A DNA stretch of 64,000 nucleotides from Lepidonotus clava (lineage: Eukaryota > Annelida > Polychaeta > Phyllodocida > Polynoidae), in assembly GCA_936440205.1 (NCBI GenBank), contig OW387143.1, forward strand, positions 34,422,949 to 34,486,948, written 5' to 3'. A program made the position numbers and the translations under genes. This document shows positions 23,554-35,547 of this stretch, one piece after another (within the stretch, counting starts at the first letter, position 1; the number at the start of each line of letters is the position of its first letter). The notes beneath the pieces are model-generated. The model made no database searches. It saw only the letters and a list, made by a program, of their open reading frames with translations, and was not told the origin of the DNA.

Positions 23554-26500
23554 TTATCTGAAAAGTTTGAACTTTCTGGGCATGCGGCCGTCCTTGCTGG
23601 AGAGAGCCTCCTGGATGTCGCCGTAGTTGGGTAGGTGGGTGAGATCTCCGAGGGCAGCGACCGAGGGCGGTGACCGAAGCATTCGACTGGCCACGCGCTG
23701 TATGTCCTCAACTGTGATTTTGCCTATAAAGAGAAGTGATTTGATGTTAACCCCTTCCACCCGATAAGGCCATATTTGGCCTCTTCAGGGGTGTATCCCA
23801 TATATATAAGGCATTTTCTACTGTCATTTGTTGATTAAAAAATAGATATTGGACTTACAGCTTAAAGGCAAATACTGTTGCATTGCTAAAGTTCATGGGA
23901 TCTACATACCTTTGGTTTCATAATGTTATCTCAATTAGTTCCTTTAGAATCTGATGTACAATACAGGTCATTATGGCCAATTTTGGTCAAATTTAGCCAT
24001 ACCTGGAAATCAGCCCCATAGTTCTATTATTTAGCAAATTATTGTCAAAAAACACTATTCATATGTTTTTTTATGATATATTCTTTTTTAGATAAAATTT
24101 CTCAGAGATTTCAATGGAATTCTGAAAAAATAGATTCGTTCAAGAATTATTGAATTATGGGAAATTAACAAAAGGACGTTTTTTTCAGAGAATCTCTGTG
24201 TATTTGGAGGGTTGCCAGGTTACCATGGTTACAGACAAGAAAATATATATTTTGAAAAAAAATAAATTTCATAATTTCTTTAGAAGGTGTCTTTGTCTTT
24301 TAAACACTGCAAAATTTAGCCATAATAAACATTTCTGTCCAATGTTATTGCATTTTAAACATTTATAATGATTAAAAAACATTATTTCTTATTTGAGTAT
24401 TGTTCAATTCAAGTTGCAAAAACGTTTAGATATTGAGAATATATAGAATTGAGTGGTTGCTAGTGTACAAGAAGTATGGAGCTTCAGACAGTCATGTTTT
24501 AGCTTCTAAGAGGAATTTTTCAAAATGGTTTGCAGCATTTGAAAGCTTACTCCTTCTACTTTAAGAGACTTTTAATTCTTAATTTCTGAGGAAAGGAGGG
24601 TTGAAGGGGTTAATGCTTATAGTCATAGATACCCATGCATACAGTTTGTTCATGGTGTGGAACCAAACAAGAGAAGTGTCCGCACCTTCATGCTGCCATT
24701 CTCGAGAAATGAAAAAAAACAGGAAATAGATAAGATTCCCTAACTTTTATAAAAGACAGTGAAGTGGTGAAACAGGACCTTTGGACCACACATTCTTAGT
24801 TTGGGTTAAGCTAGGGAAAATGGTATCTCTAAAATTCCGCTAACCTGAAAACTTTTAAGTGTGACGTTCATTCATTGATATCTTCAAATGCATTGCAAGG
24901 TTTTTCACGTAAGGACAGATCTATTCTATATTAACTCACCTATGGAGTCAAAGTAGTGGCTTGCTGGCAGACGGAAACCGTTAACAAGCACCTGTCGGCC
25001 GATGTCCTCAAAGACGACCGGTCGCGACTCGAGGTTCATCAACATCATTGACTGTAGCTGGGTCTTGGCCCGCGCCAATTCGGTCTGAATGGAATAAAAA
25101 CTAGGCTTTAGAATTCTGTGACTGATGGTGATGTAAAACAGGCAGCAAAACTACCCGTAATAATAATTTGAGATAGTTTGATCTTGATTAAGATCATTAT
25201 TAGGATTATTAGTGTCTGTGTGTAACTAAATTTATACCGTAGAGTGTTAGCACTGGTCTCTGATTTTCTGTTTCACAGAAATTTTCCAACAATTGAAGGC
25301 TATAGTATATGACTTAACCATGTAATACTCACCTCGTGAACATCATACTGGGTATTTACAAGCTCCCGCACGATGACCTCGACCAAATCTTTCATCTGGA
25401 ATATGAACAGTATTATCCTTTTATTTCTCTTAACACTGTAATCAAGGTACTTAGCAATTTTAGAATTTTGAATTGATACTTTTTCACAACCAAGTGATGT
25501 CGATGGTTTTATCAATCAGACCCGGTAAATCTACAGTAAATTAACACAAAGACTTCAAAATCAAACAAAAATAATATATCCAGGACCCAAAAACAACAAA
25601 TCAAATTAAGAAAACTTAGCATATTCTTTATAGCAGTTTAAGAAAAACAGTTGATACAATAATACTAATTGGAATATATCCTTTTTTTAATATTTGTAAC
25701 TGAAATCGGCATTGTATGACGACCAACACCTACCTGGGTGGGGTGAGCGCTGGCGTGGATACAGAAGATACCGCTGTCACCGTAGGCGTGGTTGTAGGCT
25801 GTAGCGTTGTACATCCAATGATATCTGAAACAAAGACGATTTTATTTTAGTTTAATTGAAAAAAGAAGTCGATGGTAGAAAAATCCTGCACAGTATTCAC
25901 TCCAAAGTTACTTCCGGGAATACAAATAGTAAAGGCATGACTTAAAAGTTACTAACAAATGAACAATGGTATGGATTTTCTTTTTTTTCTGTCATAAAAA
26001 AAGTTCGAAAACCACATACAAGTATATGAGCTGATAAATAAAAACTTGTACCAAGATACCAGTCTCCAAACATAAAAGATACGGAGCACATTGAAACAAC
26101 ATTTCCGTATTTTAGTGCAGAAACAGCAAAGTAGCCTATTCTTCAGTATTAAATCTCTAATACTAAAACAAAGCATATGTCCATGAAATATAGTTTATAT
26201 ATATCATTTTCTTCTCAAATGTAGGGGCTTTTTAAAAGTTGCTGTATCTAGACGGAAAAGTGGCATATGGGCCATTCTCCGGAAAATTCCTCAATTTGCT
26301 CTAGAAAGTAGCTTAAAAATCAAATTTGAAAAAAGTAATTATTTTGGTTATAATATTAAAGGCATATGTGTCTGTAATCATATTATAAAAGGGGGCAACT
26401 TTATAATCATTATTCTTCATTGTATTTGGATTTGAAAATTTTGCCTTATATTTCCTATGTAACGTACAGAACCAAGCTTGAAACATACAGAACCAAGCTT

Positions 26501-29500
26501 TTTTTTCCAAATAAGCTTGGAAGAACAAATCTTTTTAAGTCTGGTTAGATAAGATATTACAGATATTTTGTTGTGCCTTGACAAGATGTGAAATAAATTC
26601 CCTATAAGAACATCCTAAACATAAGGCAGTAAAATTCCTAAAACCTTGGTCCTGTACGTTACAAACCTTGAAACATACATAACCAAGCTTTTTCTGCTTA
26701 AGTTAGACTAGAATTTTGCATTCTTTGGTAATTTTTCTTTTATAATACAAAGCAACTGTATCCTATGATCTAAAGGAGAACAAACAGAATCAGTATCATA
26801 CCTATTCTTCTGCTAAAACAGCCTACTCAGTAAAAGCTTGGTTCTGTATGTAACAGAGCTTGGTTCTGTACGTTACACAACTATTTTTAGGATTAGCAGT
26901 GCTTTTGTCTATAGTAAGCACACCACTTTGCACATCTAAAAGATATATTTGTCAGGTGAAGCCTTCATTGTGACCCTTTCTTTTATCATGTTTCATTAAT
27001 AAAATTACATTTTTTGATGAAATGAGGGAGGAGTAAACTTTGGTTCTGTACGTTACATAAGTACCTTAGATTAAATTTCAAGTTACTCTAAAATTTTTGT
27101 TAGACAAGAAAAATAAAAAATTCATGTATTTAAAGAATCATACATATGCTGGGCTTCAAAGAAACAATGCTTTAGCTTACTTTCACTACATAATGATTGT
27201 AAGAGCAGCCTTCATGTACAGAATTACTAAAATGCAAAAATAAATTACCATGCGATATTCTGGCACTTTTCTCACATTTTGTTACATTTTTGACATTTTC
27301 TACAACTACATACTAGGGAAACCATACATTTTATGAATTGTCAATGTCTGATTTACATACAGGTAATAAGTAGATAGAATATAGGTGAAAATTGTATCGC
27401 ACAGAGCCCTCTGATTAACATTGATCCTGTTTTAATCAATTGAGGAGATTTCCGGAGAATGGCCCATATGTGCTTTTAGGACTTAACCCTCACCTATTGA
27501 GCACGTTGAGGTAGAGCCGGGTGTACATGCCCTTGCCCGGTCCGCCGGCCGAGAAGGACCCGCCCCCACCCATCATCATGTTGAGCACGCAGAAGGCGAT
27601 GAAGTCCTCGTCGAGACACGAGCTGCTCTCCAGACCGATCACACAGTGGGCCAGCTCCGGCATGGCGTTAGGACCCAGACTCACGTTAGACAGGTCCTTC
27701 TCCACCTAAAGGGAACAACAATGGTGTTTTTTTTTTTTTTTTTATTATTAAATTCATATTTTCATTTCAAAAACAATTTCAGGGATACCCTCGCCTTCCA
27801 AAAGATAGTTTATAAAGTGCACACAGAAGATTTTGTTTCAAACATCAGTACAACTATAGTTAATAGTACAGTAGATGCAGATAAATTTAAAAGCAAATTT
27901 TCATAAAGTTAGTTCCCAAAGAATAACAGAATACAGAAGATTTGTTTTCAAACAACAGTACACGTATAATTAATAGTAAAGGGAATACAGATGAATTTAA
28001 GAGCACATTTCCAAAGAGTTAGTTCCCGAAGAATAAATTAATACATTAAAAAAATTGCTGTGTATTTTTTTTTCTCTGATAATAAGTGCACCCTACTAAA
28101 TTACCTGGGCCCATATCTTTGTAACTAATTTAGTTGATCAGGGAAACCTTGATCAGTGTCTCATGATTAGAGATTCTGTCTATCATGAATAAATTTCACA
28201 TCTGAGTATCCCTCTTTGATACTATTTTGCAATTATACCATCAATTTATGTAAATGACAAAATTGCTGATCTTAAGGCCCTGATCAAAATTTCCCTGAAT
28301 GGCCAAATTATTTACGAAGATACGGGCGCTGGGGTGTTGAGAAATGGTGGACAAAATATCTAGTCGTTCTGTGGATAGAAATTTTCCTATGTTTGCCCCA
28401 GACACGTGTTTGACGATAGTTACCTGTAACATTCCCCCTGTGTATTGGGAGATGGAGAGATCAGCCTTCTTAGAGGGGTCCACCACGCCGGACTCAGTCT
28501 TCCAGGTTGGCTGCCTCTGTACGAAGTGCTCATTAGCCAGCGATACGAGCTGGTCGTGATCAATGCCCACACCTGTAAAGAATGAGTAAATTTGTAGTAG
28601 GCAAGTTGGTTAAGATTAAACAGAATTTTCAAAGATTTTCAATTCTTTTCAATTCTTTTTATATCAAGGCGTGAGCCAAATAACATAAACAGTTTCTAGA
28701 TGGTTATAGATATAGGTTATAGTCACTGATCAATATTTATAAAATATAAATGTTCTACAACTGACTGGTAAACTGAGGCACTTCTTACCGGCGAGAGTCA
28801 CTCTGTCTGGGGTGTGCAGGTTATCGAGGTAGGTGAAGAGTGTCTTACGGTCTATGGCCGTCACATTCTCCGGCGGACAGATTTTGGGGAGACCCAAAGT
28901 ATTATTCTGGTAAGCAGTCTGAAAATGAGAGGGAACACTTTATATAATCTTGAACCTACAACTAGATTTTTCCTTTTACTATACATAGATCTTTGAACTA
29001 CTAAGATTTCATACATCGGAAACTAACTCGTTTTAAAACCACTTAAAGTTCCCAGATCTACAAATTTAGCAACGGCGATAGTAACGTGGACTAGAAGATA
29101 CATCTTATGAAATGTTGACAAATATATGCTATTCAAAATTCAGATTGAATATCGTCCAAACTTGGCAAAGATGATTTAATTCTATAAATTCTATGACTTC
29201 CAAGCCGAAAAAAATCTAGAATTTGTTTAATGCCTTAGATAAGAATAAAAAGAATTCCCTATTCTTCAAACAAACTCGCAGTGGTAAGCCCTGCGCAATA
29301 TAAACAATAGAATTTGACAATATAAACTAAGGAAAATCTTTTATAGTTAGAATTTCTAATATCCCGAAAGGTTTTAACATTTATTAACGATAAATAATGA
29401 TTTTTAGGTAACTTACCGCATGAATCAGTTCAACAAGTAGAGGCTCCGGGTCTGGCTGCATGTCTAATGATTCTAGTTCAAACGAGACTGCCATCTTTGC

Positions 29501-32500
29501 GTCATTAAGCTGTAGAAGTAGATTCATATTATCTAAGTTTGAGGAAAAATTCCAAGACTGTTACAGAACTTAGATTAAAATGTACACTTTACTAGATAAT
29601 TACTAAATTACAAGATATTTGGTTCTTCATGGAAGGATGTCAATGGCACATAATATTTCAAACGTAAGTTCATACTGTTAAATCATTCCAAAAACACATA
29701 AATATCAGAAGTTGCACATAAAGAAACTACTTACCTCTTCTTCTGTAATGCGAGGTCGATTTACTACTTCCCCCAATATTTCTATAACTTCTGAAATTCC
29801 TTTGCTATCAGCTGATATGGCATATATTAAAGTGTCTCTGAAAGCAAATGCACGACACATTTTTGAAAATTTAATAGGAAATGGATCTTGAAGAAATTCT
29901 TATTGAAGAAAATGCATTTCTATGATTTATGTACTTGTCATCAATTGTGGGCAAGGTAAAACAATAATTCATTAAAAATAAACTTTTAGTTCACATTCAA
30001 TTATGAAAAAAATTCAATAAGAAGTTCAGACATTGATTTCTTTTGGTTAAACTTTCAAATTATAGATCTATAAAGTACAGTTTACTAAATCACTTACCTA
30101 GAACCCTGACAGTCGCAGATCCCTCCATGTTGCTCAAGTTTTTGCAGAATTTCATCTCGATTAGAATATTTACTTGTGGACTGTAAGCCAAAATGACACG
30201 AATTTGTTAAACAACTTCATGTTATTTACGAACATTAAAATTCATTTCATTACTTCTTAATCGTTAAACTGTTAATTTCACATAAAAATAACGATAGGGT
30301 GATAACAATTTCAAACGTATTGAAACATGTACCTATTTTGAAACTGATGAAATGAGGGGGTACCATGTGAACAACAAATGAAACTGGTGTGACAAAATAC
30401 TTACCGAGAATGCTAATTTTTCTATAAAGTGAGTTATTCCGCTCATGTAAGGTGCTTCATACCTTGAACCAGAGTTAACCAACACTGCCAATGAAAAAGA
30501 AAATTTTGTTAAAATTCAAAGTACGTGATTTACATCAACAATGGAGTCGAATGGCAATGAGTGACTATTTATTGTAAACCTGGAAATCATGTTACACTAA
30601 TAAATTACTAGTTACTACTTAATTTCTTAAAAAATCCGATGCCATTGTTTATGTAACACGTACTTCTATAGCAGAACTGTCAAACCAAATGTTCAGCTTA
30701 GCTCTGTGTGAATCTTTGGAAACATTTGTAGCTAGGGAATATGATATTTGGCCAGAGACAAATATCTGTGAGAAGTATCCATAATGAAAAATATAAGTAA
30801 TATTTATAAAGCAATATTTCATAACGTAATGAATTATACTTACCACCGACTGTACAAAATTGACCAAAGCGGTTCTCTGTGGCGACTTTCATGCCATTTT
30901 CTAGAGTTGTCACCTTGGTCTCGTAGGTGTGGTCTGTAACCTCCGCGAACTTTGGCGGAGGTAAGCCAGGTAAGGGCTGGGACAGGGGCACACTCGACAC
31001 ATCACTGCCCGATTTTGAGGCGAAGGTTCGCTGAATTCGACTGGTCCTGTAACAATATAAATGAATTCATTATGAAAGCATGCAACTTTAATAAAATTAC
31101 CTTTAGGCTAATGAGAATTAAGTCCCGCATTTGAGTCAACTGATATGAATCGTACTGTACTGACGCGGTTGGCTAGTCCATGTTTGTAGGTACTACGGCG
31201 TGAGCTTAAGAAGTGCATGTGCAAGCCATGTTTCACTTTGTCAATAGTGGAATGGGGGAGGAGTCACGGTGTGATGTACTATTCTAAAAGAGCGTGTTTT
31301 GCTCTCAGTTAGTCAGAGTTCGCTGTAATGCTGTGTGAGTAACATCCTGGAAAGGTTGGACCTTTAAGCTGTAGCCTTGGTTCTGGATAGAAGCGTAGGG
31401 ATCATGTAAGAGCGCGGGAGCGTTGACTGAATGTGTTTGAGGGGATTCCTACCTCGGGACTGATCATGGTCAATCGAGTTCTTGTCACAAAACGACTATA
31501 CACTGGATATATAAAGAACAATATCCTTTCACGCGAGTGTTCACGTCTTACATGATGTTGGAACTATAATTATGTATTGGACGACAGCAGTCGACGAGGA
31601 GGAGAGTGCGTACTGAGCTAGTTATTATCTATGAACTAATTGAGACTATTCACGTACACCACATATAACAGATAATTAACCTCTAAAATTCAGTACATTA
31701 ATCATTAATTATATAAAATACCACTTATTAACAGCAATGGACAAATGCAGCGATACACGTGAGAGTATGCGGGCTCAGCCTCAGGTACAGGCTGAGGTAA
31801 ATTACTTCTCATGACACATTATTATAACGCTAGACTTAAGTAAGGCAGAAGATCTAAGTATCTAACTGTACATTTCTTCCAGGACATGAACAGGTTTGAT
31901 GACCGCAGTTTCTTGGCAAATCATGCTGGGGGATGTGCAGCGGCAACGTTGAACTGATGCTAGGCCTAGATAGACAAGCTGAGCTTCCAATTCGAAGTAT
32001 AGTATTTGATCGAACCGTAGGTTTGCAGCTGATGCAATTTGCCAGGGTTCTAGTTCAATAGTTGCGTCACTGCCAGACACTGGTCTAGAATAAGACTAGA
32101 TCCCTAAAACCTCCCTCACATCCCCCATTCAGACAGCTGGTTTATCACACAGTAATAATAATTTACAGTGCTCAGCCATGGACATTATATATCAACATGC
32201 TAAACGTTCAATTTCCACGAACTCAGAAATGTTTTCTCAAAATAAGACCGGTGTATACACTTTACTAATCTTTAGAAACCGAAGCCAAGTTGAAGTTCAA
32301 CGAGGGAGGTCCGGAGAGTGGAGGTGTTGAACCAGCGATTACACCACTATAATTTCTCACATGGACAAGCAACGGTTCCAAAAACTTGCCTGTTAGGTAG
32401 AGACACATTTTGAATACATATAACAACTTCATAAATGAAAGGAATATTTACCTGAATGGTTTAAAACTTGTCCTTGCAAGTGTACAGAGCAGGCGAGCCG

Positions 32501-32504
32501 CCAT
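23554..32504 (-). CDS. PMPCA: Mitochondrial processing peptidase alpha subunit, complete, 13 exons
   Basis: Exons in transcript order: 32452-32504, 30844-31046, 30405-30484, 30098-30180, 29735-29837, 29417-29509, 28789-28918, 28424-28572, 27494-27705, 25734-25824, 25333-25395, 24940-25084, 23554-23723. All introns are GT-AG and the phases agree; the product is 524 aa, against 525 in human. Residues 1-35 ([15 protein letters not shown], then more Arg/Ser) form a mitochondrial presequence. The glycine-rich loop [14 protein letters not shown] lies at about 344-357, the hallmark of the alpha subunit that feeds presequences to the catalytic beta subunit. The zinc motif HxxEH of the beta subunit is degenerate here (HFIEK, about 104-108), as expected for alpha. 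The protein acts in the mitochondrial matrix, removing targeting peptides. It ends [11 protein letters not shown], like the human GRLPRTYRLFR. Confidence 0.97.
23751..24609. mobile_element. TTAA-flanked MITE (piggyBac-type) in PMPCA intron 12
   Basis: It starts CCCCTTCCACCC and ends GGGTTGAAGGGG (11 of 12 inverted matches), with TTAA at 23747-23750 and 24610-24613. TTAA duplication plus a C-run terminus is the piggyBac signature. The 859-bp interior has no supported gene. It differs from the CCCTTTAGAC family further right. Confidence 0.65.
26269..27465. mobile_element. 1.2-kb non-autonomous DNA transposon in PMPCA intron 9
   Basis: The ends are inverted repeats: GGGCCATTCTCCGGAAA is exact except at the last bases, and similarity continues through CTCCTCAATT for about 30 bp. 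ATAT lies on both sides, but the flanks are part of a palindrome CATATG, so duplication length is uncertain. There is no transposase. The interior holds a repeated motif array described separately. Confidence 0.65.
26455..27060. repeat. Dispersed CTTGGTTCTGTACGTTAC motif array inside the transposon
   Basis: The motif or its reverse complement (GTAACGTACAGAACCAAG) appears at least six times, near 26459, 26485, 26643, 26678, 26836 and 27037, with spacer lengths from about 10 to 180 bases. The left copies are in one orientation and the right copies in the other, which makes the region largely self-complementary. Confidence 0.6.
31047..32451 (-). other. PMPCA intron 1 (1.4 kb)
   Basis: It holds a solo LTR (31156-31692). 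The rest has a short hairpin near 31770 (CAGCCTCAGG paired with CCTGAGGCTG-like sequence) and nothing coding that I recognise. Confidence 0.7.
31156..31692 (+). mobile_element. Solo LTR (copy B), same family as copy A
   Basis: It begins TGTACTGACG and ends TTCA, flanked by the 4-bp duplication GTAC (31152-31155, 31693-31696). At 537 bp it is the length of copy A without its MITE. TATATAAAG near 31511 lies where copy A has its AATAAA. The intact target duplication and absence of an internal part show loss by recombination between the two LTRs. It lies in PMPCA intron 1, opposite to the gene. Confidence 0.75.
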
Positions 32505-32640
32505 GCTGACCCCGTTGACGATTTTCGGCAACTTCAGTTTTACGACATCGTTTTTATTTCCCGCCAGACGGCGCCACGAGCACGTGGCCGGATAACGCCG
32601 CGCTGGAAGCTGGAGACTGGAGTTCCCGCGTTCAATACTC
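32505..32640 (-). promoter_or_regulatory. PMPCA: PMPCA promoter-proximal region
   Basis: Upstream of the ATG is GC-rich sequence with CACGTG (32581-32586), a palindromic E-box, and GGCGCC. The start codon sits in CAGCATGGCGGC, which fits the YY1 core ATGGCGGC often found at the start of mitochondrial-protein genes in animals. No TATA box is visible. Function is inferred from sequence only. Confidence 0.35.
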
Positions 32641-32903
32641 TGCAGAGTTCCCTACGGTTAGGACTTTGACTGTTACGTATATATCTCAAAATTACATTTT
32701 GATAAAGGAAAAATAGATAGACTCACTTTAGAAAACAATAAGCCTAGCCCAACACACGGAAAAAGGATGGATCGTGTCACTGTAGGAGTTTGAAATTATT
32801 GACATTATAAACGGCCCAGGGAAATATTTATTTGTACTCAAGGTCCTAACAATGGTTGAGTAATAGTCTACCTAACAGCTAGTCCACCCCTTCAGTGCTA
32901 TAA

Positions 32904-33644
32904 TAGGGCCGTCCATAAATGCATGATGTCATACAGTAGGGGAGAGGGGGGTTCATGCTTCCATGACCAAGCATGACATTGAAGGGGGGGGGAGGTGAAG
33001 GGGGTGCATGAGATCATGTTGCAAAAATTTGAATTTCAAGAATTTCAGAGACAATTTAACCCTTTAGACCCCAATCCGGCCATGGCTGCCCGAGGATGTA
33101 CTCCCCAGACCGGCTGTAACAGCCTGGAAAAATTGCCGTTTTTCCTAAATTTTTCCAGATTTTTCTAGGGAGTACACTTTGAAAAGTATATGACATACAA
33201 AAGTGACAATATATCGTTTTAAAGCTGATTTAATACCCTATACAATGCTTTAAACTGTATTTCTATAATTTGAATAGTTAACCATTGGTTGACCTTTGAA
33301 CATCTTCAATTGATGAGAAATTGAGGAATTCTAAAGGGAAACCCATGGAAATCCTGGAGAAATCACGTTATTCATAAACGCAATATGTGGGGTCTAAAGG
33401 GTTATGGTTAGGTTCGGGTATTGAAGGCGGTATTTTTTATTTTCAGTTAATATCAAAGATTTTTCTAAGGGACAGTCATGTTTCTAAGCAAAAAAAAATT
33501 GCATTCTTTATTATATTATTTCTGTCATTTCTAGAGGGGAGAGGGGGGGGGGTCAAGGGCTGCATGACGAAACATGACAAGGGGGGGAGGGGCGGTCAAA
33601 AAAGGTAACAAAATAGCATGATGTCATTTATGGACAGCCTCACT
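32904..33644. mobile_element. Inverted-repeat DNA transposon (GGCYGTCCATAAATG ends)
   Basis: Left GGGCCGTCCATAAATG with CATGATGTCAT close by, and right its reverse complement GAGGCTGTCCATAAATGACA, define the ends; TATA flanks both, suggesting a TA duplication. The interior is G-rich near both ends and is interrupted by a TTAA-type MITE (33060-33401). There is no transposase. Confidence 0.6.
33060..33401 (+). mobile_element. TTAA-type MITE, CCCTTTAGAC family, copy 1 (nested)
   Basis: It starts CCCTTTAGACCCC and ends GGGGTCTAAAGGG, an exact 13-bp inverted repeat. TTAA precedes it and TTAT follows, one base off a perfect duplication. It sits inside the preceding transposon. A second copy in opposite orientation lies at 35226-35526. 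Confidence 0.75.
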
Positions 33645-33727
33645 ATACAGGGTCCGAATATTATCTGCTGCTTTATCTCTATCTTTATGCCATGTGTATG
33701 CTCTGATTATATTCTATTAATGGTAGG

Positions 33728-33756
33728 CCTATGTAAATTTTATTGACTGAAATACC
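33728..33756 (+). repeat. Left copy of 29-bp direct repeat flanking the minisatellite
   Basis: CCTATGTAAATTTTATTGAC opens it. The right copy is at 34714-34742 and matches 27 of 29 bases. The pair brackets the uniform part of the array. Confidence 0.6.
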
Positions 33757-33855
33757 TCTCAACCATATTATCAAGATCCACCCCGGCCAGCTTGCAACGT
33801 AACAGAAACATTATGCAACTGTAACAGAACTGCCCTTCTGTTGTTTCTTCTCTGC

Positions 33856-34850
33856 ATGTTGCACTGTGCTGCACTGTGCTGCATTGTGCCACACCGTGCT
33901 GCACTATACTGCACCATGTTGCACCGTGTTGCACCGTGTTGCACCGAATAGCACCATGCTGCATTGTGCCGCACTGTGCCGCACTGTACCGCATGTTGCC
34001 ACACAATGTTGCCACACAATGTTGCCACACAATGTTGCCACACAATGTTGCCACACAATGTTGTGCCGTGTTGTGCCGTGTTGTGCCGTGTTGTGCCGTG
34101 TTGTGCCGTGTTGTGCCGTGTTGTGCCGTGTTGTGCCGTGTTGTGCCGTGTTGTGCCGTGTTGTGCCGTGTTGTGCCGTGTTGTGCCGTGTTGTGCCGTG
34201 TTGTGCCGTGTTGTGCCGTGTTGTGCCGTGTTGTGCCGTGTTGTGCCGTGTTGTGCCGTGTTGTGCCGTGTTGTGCCGTGTTGTGCCGTGTTGTGCCGTG
34301 TTGTGCCGTGTTGTGCCGTGTTGTGCCGTGTTGTGCCGTGTTGTGCCGTGTTGTGCCGTGTTGTGCCGTGTTGTGCCGTGTTGTGCCGTGTTGTGCCGTG
34401 TTGTGCCGTTCCGCGCCGTTCCGCGCCGTTCCGCGCCGTTCCGCGCCGTTCCGCGCCGTTCCGCGCCGTTCCGCGCCGTTCCGCGCCGTTCCGCGCCGTT
34501 CCGCGCCGTTCCGCGCCGTTCCGCGCCGTTCCGCGCCGTTCCGCGCCGTTCCGCGCCGTTCCGCGCCGTTCCGCGCCGTTCCGCGCCGTTCCGCGCCGTT
34601 CCGCGCCGTTCCGCGCCGTTCCGCGCCGTTCCGCGCCGTTCCGCGCTGTTCAACTGTGTCATTCCACTGTGCTGCACTGTACCACACGCCATGTTGCACC
34701 ATGTTGCACCGTGCCTATGTAAATTTTGTTGACTGACATACCGGCCGTGCCGTGCCGTGCCATGCCGTGCCGTGCCGCACCGTATTGTGCCGTGTTGCGC
34801 CGTGTTGCACCGTGTTGCACTGTGCTGCACTGTGCTGCACCGAGCATTGA
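33856..34850. repeat. 10-bp minisatellite with two homogeneous blocks
   Basis: Degenerate TTGCACCGTG-like units run from 33856. Then come five 13-bp TTGCCACACAATG units (33996-34060), 35 near-perfect TTGTGCCGTG units (34061-34410), 24 near-perfect CCGCGCCGTT units (34411-34650), and degenerate units again to about 34850. The change between blocks is abrupt. Since three 10-bp units make ten codons, several frames on both strands stay open for hundreds of codons; these are artefacts, not genes. Confidence 0.95.
34714..34742 (+). repeat. Right copy of 29-bp direct repeat flanking the minisatellite
   Basis: CCTATGTAAATTTTGTTGAC opens it. Degenerate 10-bp units continue for about 100 bases beyond. 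Confidence 0.6.
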
Positions 34851-34854
34851 TGCA

Positions 34855-34935
34855 CGCTGGGCTCTCCTATATAAGTAGCTGCGATGCAGCACATACTTGT
34901 CATTCAGCCAAATAAACTCATAGAGTCAACATCTA
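34855..34935 (+). promoter_or_regulatory. TATA plus AATAAA cluster, possible LTR remnant
   Basis: CTATATAAG (34868-34876) is followed about 35 bases later by AATAAA (34911-34916). This compact promoter-polyadenylation layout is typical of retroelement LTRs, but I see no LTR borders and no partner copy, so this is a weak call. Confidence 0.25.
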
Positions 34936-35225
34936 AGAGCACTGTTCTGTCTCCTTCTTGAGTAGCCATTTGACCCTGCCCTTAATATATAAGGTTAGAC
35001 TACTGTGATGAGGGACCATTTCGCTGGTCTGGCAAAAATGTAGAATAATCATTGTGCTGCTACCTATCTTAATGTTTATTATACATCATTAGATACATGT
35101 TTGAATTAGCTATCTTGTGATATAAATTGTATAATTATGAATAATAGAATAGAAATAGAAATCGATCAGAGATGTGAAAATCATTATAGTAGGTTAATTA
35201 TCCGTTAAAGTTAGGTTTACTTTAA

Positions 35226-35526
35226 CCCTTTAGATCCCAAACATTGCTACTATAAATAGCTGGATTTCCCCTCGATTTCCATGGATTTCCCTCGAGGAAG
35301 TTCAAAGGTTAATCCACCCATATAAATTAAAATTATAGAAGTCTGAGATGAAGCATCGATTAGGAAATTTTACCAGCTTCAAAATGATATATTTGCCATT
35401 TCTGTATGTTTAATAGTCTTTTGACTGTTCTATTGTGGAAAAATATGGGAAAATTATGGAAAAATGACGTTTTCCAGGCGGCTACGGCTGGATTGGGGAG
35501 CACACCCTCAGGCAGGGGCTAAAGGG
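35226..35526 (-). mobile_element. TTAA-type MITE, CCCTTTAGAC family, copy 2
   Basis: Inverted ends CCCTTTAGATCCC and GGGGCTAAAGGG with TTAA on both sides (35222-35225, 35527-35530). Interior phrases (GGCTACGGCTGGATTGGGGA near the right end) match those near the left end of copy 1, so the two are in opposite orientation. Confidence 0.75.
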
Positions 35527-35547
35527 TTAATAATTGATTTGTTTATG

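Larger units (their letters stand above)
25825..27493 (-). other. PMPCA intron 9 (1.67 kb)
   Basis: Mostly occupied by a 1.2-kb inverted-repeat transposon. The remainder is AT-rich and featureless. Confidence 0.8.

Noticed and set aside
31862-32080. 72-codon minus-strand frame in PMPCA intron 1.
   Set aside because: No domain, no homologue I recognise, and the intron borders on both sides are secure; not supported as an exon.
33740-34830. Long open frames of 250-320 codons on both strands.
   Set aside because: They are translations of the 10-bp minisatellite, which stays open in several frames at once; no start context, domain or splice signal supports a gene.
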